Origin: Cucumis sativus
Taxonomy: Eukaryota; Streptophyta; Magnoliopsida; Cucurbitales; Cucurbitaceae
Direction of reading: 5' to 3'
Assembly (NCBI RefSeq): GCF_000004075.3
Contig: NC_026659.2
Location: 26,368,272 to 26,432,271 of the forward strand
Length of the DNA stretch: 64,000 nt
Below are positions 56,978-64,000 of this stretch, piece after piece (position 1 is the stretch's first letter; each line of letters begins with the position of its first letter). The position numbers and the translations under genes are program-made. Under the pieces are notes generated by a model. That model saw only the letters and a list, made by a program, of their open reading frames with translations. It searched no databases and was not told where the DNA came from.

Positions 56978-57608
56978 TTTAATCACTTGTAATTTCATTC
57001 CCCTAATTATTGTTTATGTTCAGCTTTGATTGCTAATAAAATTAATTGATTACTTTGATTCATATTTCCTTCCCTTCTAAAATCTTTAGAGTCCATAATT
57101 AATTTTAAGAAAAAGAAGTGAAAAGAGAAAAGAATGGAAATTACTCTAAATTTTGGTTATATTTTATAAATATTTTTCACTTTTTTGTTCTTTACAGTAA
57201 TTCTAATTTTTAAAAAGAAAAATTTTCTTTCATAAAGATTGGGTTTTCCGAAAAGTTTGTGGCGGTGGAAAATTTTCCGGGCAGGTGGACGCTCTTTCTT
57301 TTCTTCCCCGCTTCAACGGACAATCCTTTTCACAATTTCAAGGTGAAAATTTTCTTTTTGTCATTGCTTGAAACATTATCTTCTGCAATGGATCTATTAA
57401 GCTTCATCCTGCTCTCGTTTCTGCTACGTTTACCACTCTGAAACACCGCCTATTTTAAACTAATTTCATTTTGGATTTGCTTTATCTCTTCCATGGGCAG
57501 AATGTTTTTTGAAATTGTTTAGAAGTTGAAATAATTTGCTCTTGTTTTGCTATTCTTGTTCTCTGTAATGCACTGCGTCTCGTAAGAGTTTAATTATTGA
57601 GTATTGAA
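56978..57608. other. intergenic stretch before the PPR gene
   Basis: Contains the copy 2 RNase 3' untranslated region and the PPR promoter and leader. No other gene seen. Confidence 0.5.
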
Positions 57609-59423
57609 ATGGCAATCTCCTGTATTCCAACTTGCCAATTCACTCTCACAAAACCAAGCTCCGCCTTTTCCAAGAATGAGTTCGTAATAAATCAACTCCA
57701 CCCTCTTTCTCTTTTGTCCAAATGTACATCTCTCAACGAGCTCAAGCAAATTCAAGCATATACCATTAAAACCAATCTTCAGAGTGATATCTCTGTTCTC
57801 ACCAAGCTCATTAATTTCTGCACACTCAACCCGACAACTTCGTATATGGACCATGCCCACCATCTGTTTGATCAAATTCTTGACAAGGATATTATTCTGT
57901 TTAACATAATGGCACGGGGTTATGCTCGCTCTAATTCTCCCTATCTTGCCTTTTCTCTTTTTGGTGAACTCTTGTGCTCTGGTCTTCTTCCTGATGACTA
58001 CACATTCTCGTCCCTTCTCAAGGCGTGTGCGAGTTCTAAGGCCTTGAGAGAAGGTATGGGGTTGCATTGTTTTGCTGTTAAACTTGGACTGAATCATAAT
58101 ATTTACATATGCCCAACTCTCATAAATATGTATGCGGAGTGCAATGACATGAATGCTGCGCGTGGAGTGTTTGATGAAATGGAACAGCCATGCATAGTTA
58201 GCTATAATGCAATTATCACGGGTTATGCTCGAAGTAGTCAGCCCAATGAGGCTTTGTCCTTGTTTAGAGAATTGCAAGCGAGCAATATTGAGCCAACTGA
58301 TGTAACTATGCTTAGTGTAATTATGTCATGTGCTCTGTTGGGCGCACTAGACCTGGGAAAGTGGATTCATGAATATGTTAAGAAGAAAGGTTTTGACAAA
58401 TATGTGAAGGTGAACACTGCACTTATAGATATGTTTGCGAAATGTGGAAGTCTAACTGATGCTATTTCTATCTTTGAGGGCATGCGTGTGAGAGATACAC
58501 AAGCTTGGTCTGCAATGATAGTTGCCTTTGCAACTCATGGGGATGGCTTGAAAGCTATCTCAATGTTTGAAGAGATGAAGAGGGAAGGAGTTAGACCTGA
58601 TGAGATCACCTTTTTGGGGCTTTTGTATGCTTGTAGTCATGCTGGGCTAGTAGAACAAGGTAGAGGGTATTTCTACAGTATGTCTAAAACCTATGGGATA
58701 ACTCCAGGGATCAAGCATTACGGTTGTATGGTGGATTTGCTTGGTCGAGCAGGTCATTTAGATGAGGCTTATAACTTTGTAGATAAACTGGAAATTAAGG
58801 CCACACCTATACTCTGGCGCACCCTTTTATCTGCTTGCAGCACCCATGGTAATGTCGAAATGGCAAAGCGGGTTATTGAAAGAATTTTTGAATTAGATGA
58901 CGCCCATGGAGGGGACTATGTTATATTATCAAACTTGTATGCTAGAGTAGGAAGATGGGAAGATGTGAATCATTTAAGGAAATTGATGAAAGATAGAGGG
59001 GTGGTGAAGGTTCCTGGGTGTAGTTCCGTGGAGGTGAACAATGTTGTACATGAGTTCTTCTCTGGAGATGGAGTTCACTGCGTTTCGGTGGAGTTACGAC
59101 GAGCACTTGACGAGTTAATGAAAGAAATAAAGTTGGTGGGATATGTTCCGGATACATCTTTAGTATATCATGCTGATATGGAAGAGGAAGGGAAAGAACT
59201 TGTCCTAAGATATCACAGTGAAAAATTGGCCATGGCTTTTGGGCTCCTAAATACACCTCCCGGTACAACAATAAGGGTAGCTAAGAACCTCCGTATTTGT
59301 GGAGATTGTCATAATGCTGCAAAACTTATATCTTTTATTTTTGGGAGGAAAATCGTCATTAGGGACGTTCAACGATTCCATCGATTTGAAGATGGGAAAT
59401 GCTCGTGTGGTGATTTCTGGTAA
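57609..59423 (+). CDS. OTP85: PPR-DYW RNA editing factor, OTP85-like
   Basis: One uninterrupted exon encodes 604 residues from the ATG beginning MAISCIPTCQF; an in-frame TTG lies 12 bp earlier. The first about 45 residues may be an organelle-targeting peptide. A PLS array of pentatricopeptide repeats follows, with units such as KYVKVNTALIDMFAKCGSL and QAWSAMIVAFATHGDGLKA. E1/E2 motifs then lead into a full DYW deaminase domain: PGCSSVEVNN (PG box), YHSEKLAMAFGLL carrying the HxE zinc motif, CGDCHNAAKLIS with CxxCH, and the end CSCGDFW. Family knowledge: DYW proteins bind specific organelle RNAs and convert C to U. Length and sequence match Arabidopsis OTP85 (At2g02980), which edits plastid ndhD. 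Overlapping minus-strand frames are shadows. Confidence 0.94.
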   Translation: MAISCIPTCQFTLTKPSSAFSKNEFVINQLHPLSLLSKCTSLNELKQIQAYTIKTNLQSDISVLTKLINFCTLNPTTSYMDHAHHLFDQILDKDIILFNIMARGYARSNSPYLAFSLFGELLCSGLLPDDYTFSSLLKACASSKALREGMGLHCFAVKLGLNHNIYICPTLINMYAECNDMNAARGVFDEMEQPCIVSYNAIITGYARSSQPNEALSLFRELQASNIEPTDVTMLSVIMSCALLGALDLGKWIHEYVKKKGFDKYVKVNTALIDMFAKCGSLTDAISIFEGMRVRDTQAWSAMIVAFATHGDGLKAISMFEEMKREGVRPDEITFLGLLYACSHAGLVEQGRGYFYSMSKTYGITPGIKHYGCMVDLLGRAGHLDEAYNFVDKLEIKATPILWRTLLSACSTHGNVEMAKRVIERIFELDDAHGGDYVILSNLYARVGRWEDVNHLRKLMKDRGVVKVPGCSSVEVNNVVHEFFSGDGVHCVSVELRRALDELMKEIKLVGYVPDTSLVYHADMEEEGKELVLRYHSEKLAMAFGLLNTPPGTTIRVAKNLRICGDCHNAAKLISFIFGRKIVIRDVQRFHRFEDGKCSCGDFW

Positions 59424-60420
59424 TAGAATATGTAGAAATCCCTGGCTATTCTTGCAGTTCGATGTTTCTTTCCTGCCATGGCCATGTTTTGAGATTCATT
59501 TGGTATATCTTCATTGGGAACCTCTATGTTTGTATATCGACCAAGGAATTCAGAGCAAGATTGATTTGAAGGATGTACATATTTCTACCATCATTACACC
59601 GTATGTTAACATGAGTTTAACTATACGGTAGTCAATATATACTCATTTCTATGATAAAACCTCCATACCCCCACATTAATTCTTGGATTGGATGAACATA
59701 TTTCTACACCATCAACTGACTTGCTTTTCAAATAACATTACCATCAATTGACTTGTCTTCTACGCTTCCTTTGACAGTCAACCATGAATTTTGGTCGCTA
59801 TCTATGGCCAAATCATCAAACTCCTAATTGAACGATGAACCTTATTTACTGCAGTAGCCAAGCTCTAGATGCAGTCCAAAAAATTAAACATTGGAGCCTC
59901 GTAAAGTTTGTTTTCCATATCTCCAATTATAACTATTTTTAATTTGATGTTTTACCTATAGTTTTATGTATTAATTTTTCTTTTATTGAATCTTTATTAA
60001 ATTATTCATCACTAATTTTGCAGCCCCAGTTGCTTCCTAGTTCCTCGTGAGCAGTGGAAAATTTGGGATTTATTTGCTACACCTAATTAATTAATAGGGA
60101 TTCTTCAAAATTCTTTGGTCAAGTCAATAAAATAAAAAGTAGTTACCTTTGACAAGTACTTTTTGAAGCATGTCATCCCCACACATTTTTTAAAACAGGA
60201 ATAACTTTCAGTCGTTTACTTTTGTTTTCCCTTTTTCTATTTTAACCATATGCTTGAGGTTGTGTATTAATGTGTATCTTTGAACCATTTTCGCCTATCC
60301 ATCCAAGTGAGCATTACTCACACATTTTTTCTTGTTGATTAAAGGTATTTGGTTTCAATTTCTTCACATCCATTGTATTGAAAAAAGTGGTCTTACACTT
60401 CAACCCCAAATACCATATTT
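59424..60420. other. 3' flank of the PPR gene
   Basis: The first part is probably PPR 3' untranslated region. No gene is supported; the frame at 59299-59631 begins inside the PPR exon in another phase. Confidence 0.5.
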
Positions 60421-60720
60421 GGTCTCTCAACAATTTAGCCTCTAAACTTTGAATTGTAACGATTTAGTTCATGTGTTTTTAGTTTCATAACCATTTAGCC
60501 CACTAAGTTTGTGGCAATTTAGTCTTTAACGTAAACAAATTCATTCAACTTAGATGTTAATTTTTATTACTTTATGTAGACTTTGTATTTTATAAAGATA
60601 ATGAAACTCTAATTAGTTTGTCATTTTATATATACAAAAAAAAATCTCATTAAATCTTAACTCTAATTATTTATATGTTAGAGACTAAATCGTTATAAAG
60701 TTTAGGACGAAAGTGATTTC
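60421..60720. mobile_element. candidate non-autonomous inverted-repeat element (MITE-like)
   Basis: Imperfect inverted repeats face each other at 60442-60468 (CTAAACTTT, six extra bases, then TAACGATTTAGT) and 60684-60705 (the reverse complement of CTAAACTTTATAACGATTTAG plus T). The interior holds repeated CATTTAGCCC and CAATTTAGTC motifs. No coding potential is present and no target-site duplication could be fixed, so the ends are approximate. Confidence 0.4.
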
Positions 60721-62720
60721 TAACATTATTATTTTCAATTGTTTTATGGTGATGGTCTACCTTGCTTCCATATTTGAAGAAGTGTTATCTCAAGCAACCA
60801 TACCAAAAAAGTGAATCCATCCAACTCATTTACCAAAACTTTACTACCTTATACACCAAATATTAAAAATTTTCGTTTTTCTCAAACAACATGCCTAATT
60901 ATCATTTATAAATCACAGTAATGTCTTCATTAATTACACAATTATTTTTTTCTTAAAAAAGGATTGATGACACTAACTTTGTGTCTTATTGGACTTCATA
61001 CTAAGAAGTCATTTATTGCTTATTTCCCCAGTTTGGTTTCTACAACTTGTACTGTTGGTGTGTCATAACACAGCTGGGGATCTTGAATGAAAAGTAAACC
61101 CAAAGATTTGTCCAACCCACCAACAAATTCTTATTCAATTATGGTCTATTTCCATGTTTTAGAAAGTATTTTATTCCTGGTAAGTCATCAATTAGACAGA
61201 ATATTATTGTTCTTTTTTAAAAAAAAATTCAACTACTCTATACTTGAAAAGGATTAAACTTAACCATTGTGCTTTGTCATCTGAATATTAATATTCATTG
61301 TCTTTTTTTTGTTTTTAGACAATGGTATGGTTATTTTAGATATAGGTATGATATGAATTGAATTTCTCTCCTGACAACTCCACAATTATTCAACCCAACT
61401 CACATACCCCACACCTTTTATAGAAGTTTGAAAAAAAAAATGAAAAATTACCATTTGTTTTAAATCCTCTCTTGAAGTTACAATATTCTCTTTGATATTA
61501 TCAAAGTGTTAGATGATAATTAAGATTTTGAAATAGTTGTTTGGAAATTTCGAAATGAAATTTGGAATCAATCTGCCACACACACACACACACTATTCTC
61601 TGTTATTAACGTTGGGAAGAAAGACAAATTCACTCACTTCTACCATAGGAATACACAATAATAATAATTGAAAAGCTAAAAGAAAACAACGAAACTAAGG
61701 AAATACCAAAATTTATTAGGGCAAAACTACAATCCACTAAAAAGAAATTATTCACTAGGAAAAATTCTGCTAAAATCACACAAAATTCCCTCATGAATAC
61801 GAAGTCACGAGTGTATTCTCTTTCCATCCTGCTTTCTTTAAAAGGTAAGTAAAAAGAATTTAACGCTAATTAGTACATTTAAGGGTTATTTGGGACGATG
61901 AGTAAAGCGGTGGAATCTAAAAAGTTATGAACTCATGTAGCCAATAACTTATGGTGAGTTCATAGAACATAAAATTGATATCTTTTAATTAGTTGTGATC
62001 TACACACTCCTTGTCCAAATAAGTCGCGGAATTTACAACCTTACTTCCCTCCGCTCCAACTAAAACGACTTAAAACCAAAATCATAAGCATCAGTCAACA
62101 AAACTAATCTAAATCTTATAGTATTTTGTCAAAAACCCAACTATTACACCACTATTCTAAATTCTAATAGATTTGTAGTTAAATATTTATGAAACGTGAT
62201 GGATATTTATATATATATATATATTGTAATTTTAAGAGAAAACGTAAGTATTTTATTTTTGTTTTAAGAAAAGTAAAAATGTAAAAGAATTTCTTGTAAT
62301 TAAAGGAAAAGAAACAAAAAGGACGTAGTGTTTGGGTTGATGTGGATATTTAAGGTGAAGTTATTGGAAAATTGAACTGCCGTCTAAGGTCAGGTGTAAT
62401 ACAAAATGTAAATTAAAATAGAAGGCTTGAAGATAAGACTCTTTGGTAAAGAGAAAGAGAGAAGACAAACGACTCTTGCTTCCAGAAAGTATCCAACTAG
62501 AACGCGCCACGTGAAACGGTAATTAAACTTCTTTTATAAAAGATGGCTTTACGCTATTGGAGTGTCGCGGACAGATAAACGACCGCTTCCCCGGTTCCCC
62601 CCTTTCTTTAACTTTTATTTTTTAAAAAAAGATTTATCAATTACGCCAAACGGCATCGTACCGTATCATACTAACATTAACGACAACTATTCTAAGAATT
62701 AAAAGAATAATTAACTTGTG
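60721..62720. other. AT-rich intergenic stretch
   Basis: No gene is supported. It contains a CA run at 61577-61592 and a TA run at 62208-62224. A CACGTG G-box lies near 62508, about 1 kb before the galactosyltransferase start, in what may be its promoter. Confidence 0.55.
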
Positions 62721-62921
62721 AATATTTGAAGGCTTTGGTGAAGATCTGGGACTTGTTCAATATTGTTTATTTTTTCTATGCTTTGACGTCGACTCCAAGC
62801 TTGAAACCACAGCGATCTATTACTCACACCAACTTCCCCTTTCTTCTTCCTCCATCCTCTTTCCTTTCATTTCTCTCTGCATTTCACTCCGCCTGGACTT
62901 CCTCCTCTTCACATTCTCAAG

Positions 62922-63457
62922 GTTAATTTCCCTCTCTCTTTCTCTACTTTTCCTCTTCACCTTCTTCTCCGATTCACTCTTCACCTTTCCACTGCTGCAC
63001 AATGTCTTTGGATCTTGAAATCATTTTCTACTTCAACAACTCCGTGTTTTGCTTTTTTTGTTTTTCTACTTGTTTCTAGTTCGAGGTAATTGTATCTACT
63101 GAACTGCGGATGAATTCTTCTTCGTTGTTGTTGTTATTGTTTCTTTTTACTTCATTTCATTTCTTTTACTTGTTTGTTTTTCTTTCTTTCTGATACTGTT
63201 ACTGATTTTGTTTCGAGTTTTAGTGATTTTGTTTTTGAGGAAAATATTTTATTGCGATTTACGCGGGATGTACGTTTTGGATTATTTATGTTTGTATTAA
63301 TTGTTGAAACTACTTGCCTTACTCTATGATACATTATCTAGCTTACTATCGATTTTATATTCTGCAATTAGTGCATGTCGAGAAGTCTGATTTAGTTTAT
63401 GTTTGTTTTGAGAGATATCTGTTTTTTGTTATCGGTTTTTTTTCCCATGTTTTTCAG
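62922..63457 (+). other. probable 5'-UTR intron of the galactosyltransferase gene
   Basis: CTCAAG|GTTAAT supplies a donor at 62922, and a polypyrimidine tract ending TTTTTCAG an acceptor at 63457. The CT-rich segment before 62922 looks like a first leader exon. Inferred from consensus only. Confidence 0.45.
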
Positions 63458-63579
63458 AATTAGTGTTGAGGAATAAGGTTCCAGCCAGCTGTTGGCATTT
63501 TATTTTCGTGATGCTTAATGATGGAGGAGTTTGGGATTGTTAGAGTTGTTGCCTATTTGTGAAGTGTTTGGTCGTCAGA

Positions 63580-64000
63580 ATGAAGAAAAGTTATGGACGG
63601 GTTTTGGTTGCATCTTTGTCTATGTTGCTGTTGATGATTTATGTTATTTCGAGAAGTTCAACTCGGGAGAATTATTATGCGGCTCCTTTTTACAATTCCG
63701 TTGATCCTCTTCAGTGGCTCAATCCTGCAGTTCCACCTTCAGTTCTGAATCCTGAAAATGCGTATCAAGTTATTTCTGCGGACTCTATAATATCCACTCT
63801 CTTTACTCGGGGGAATTTTACTGATGGAGAGAATCGAGCTCTTCAGACTTGGAATCATTTAAGAAGCATAATTAATTATACTAGAGGGTTGCCTAATTCA
63901 GTAGAAGCCATTAAGGAAGCACGAGGTGTATGGAATGTTCTCAAGACTTCGATTGAAAACGAAAGGCTTGGTTCTACTAATGAAACTGGTCGTGCGAAAG
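63580..64000 (+). CDS. GALT3: hydroxyproline O-galactosyltransferase, GALT3-like (5' part)
   Basis: The frame from the ATG at 63580 stays open for 140 codons and runs off the window. It starts MKKSYGRVLVAS with a hydrophobic segment SLSMLLLMIYVI at about residues 12-23, giving the single-pass type II anchor typical of Golgi glycosyltransferases. A stem region follows with PLQWLNPAVPPSVLNPENAY and GNFTDGENRALQTWNHLRS, sequence I associate with the GT31 proteins that also carry a galectin-like domain. That domain and the catalytic part would lie beyond the window end. Family knowledge: such enzymes add the first galactose to hydroxyproline of arabinogalactan proteins. Only the N-terminus is present, so the assignment is moderate. 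Confidence 0.7.
   Translation, partial: MKKSYGRVLVASLSMLLLMIYVISRSSTRENYYAAPFYNSVDPLQWLNPAVPPSVLNPENAYQVISADSIISTLFTRGNFTDGENRALQTWNHLRSIINYTRGLPNSVEAIKEARGVWNVLKTSIENERLGSTNETGRAK

Noticed and set aside
57594-58277. A 227-codon minus-strand frame
   Set aside because: It lies wholly antisense to the PPR gene, whose sense frame is clearly conserved.
1-64000. CRISPR arrays, prokaryotic operons, intact viral or gypsy/copia elements
   Set aside because: None seen; every recognised gene is a plant nuclear gene and no integrase, reverse transcriptase core or capsid sequence was found.

Overview
The window is nuclear DNA from a flowering plant, almost certainly a eudicot. It is AT-rich, carries GT-AG introns, long AT-rich intergenic stretches, TA microsatellites and an intron-containing elongator tRNA-Met, and its genes are plant-specific families (ZF-HD, NAC, PPR-DYW, PHYTOCHROME KINASE SUBSTRATE, S-like RNase). 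The texture suggests a cucurbit such as Cucumis, but that is an impression only. No prokaryotic, organellar or intact viral segment was seen.

Layout. 1-6.9 kb: gene-poor, with microsatellites and a degenerate purine-rich repeat array. 6.9-13.6 kb: the divergent pair MOG1 (-) and a sphingoid base C4-hydroxylase, SBH (+). 16.1-17.4 kb: PKS1-like (-). 18-18.4 kb: a perfect 35-bp inverted repeat and an RNase H-like relic. 21.6-24.8 kb: a plastid-type CAAX/CPBP membrane protease in ten exons (+). 28.4-29.8 kb: FEZ-like NAC factor (+). 31.1-31.7 kb: a tau-class GST missing its N-terminus. 32.3-34.6 kb: DUF1666 protein (-). 36.5-37.2 kb: zinc-finger homeodomain factor (-). 40.9-43.6 kb: membrane RING-CH E3 ligase (-). 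46.9-48.0 kb: UDP-arabinopyranose mutase 5-like (+). 49.6-51.1 kb: AVT1-type amino acid transporter (+). 52.0 kb: tRNA-Met(CAT). 52.5-57.0 kb: two tandem RNS1-like T2 ribonucleases (+). 57.6-59.4 kb: OTP85-type PPR-DYW editing factor (+). 63.6 kb to the end: the start of a hydroxyproline O-galactosyltransferase (+).

The genes do not form an operon-like system. Their order matters more: from memory, MOG1, SBH, DUF1666 and ZF-HD cluster near Arabidopsis At1g69600-At1g69680; RNase T2, RING-CH, CAAX protease, PKS2 and SBH2 near At1g14210-At1g14290; and PKS1, RING-CH, OTP85 and RNS1 at At2g02950-At2g02990. The window would then be one ancestral block whose Arabidopsis copies have fractionated. The other main observations are perfect inverted repeats at 18.0 and 43.9 kb, an upstream ORF overlapping the RING-CH start, a precise intron difference between the two RNases, and a possible frame break in the first exon of the DUF1666 gene. 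I found no convincing undescribed system. Exon borders were read by eye from splice consensus and reading phase, with no transcript evidence.
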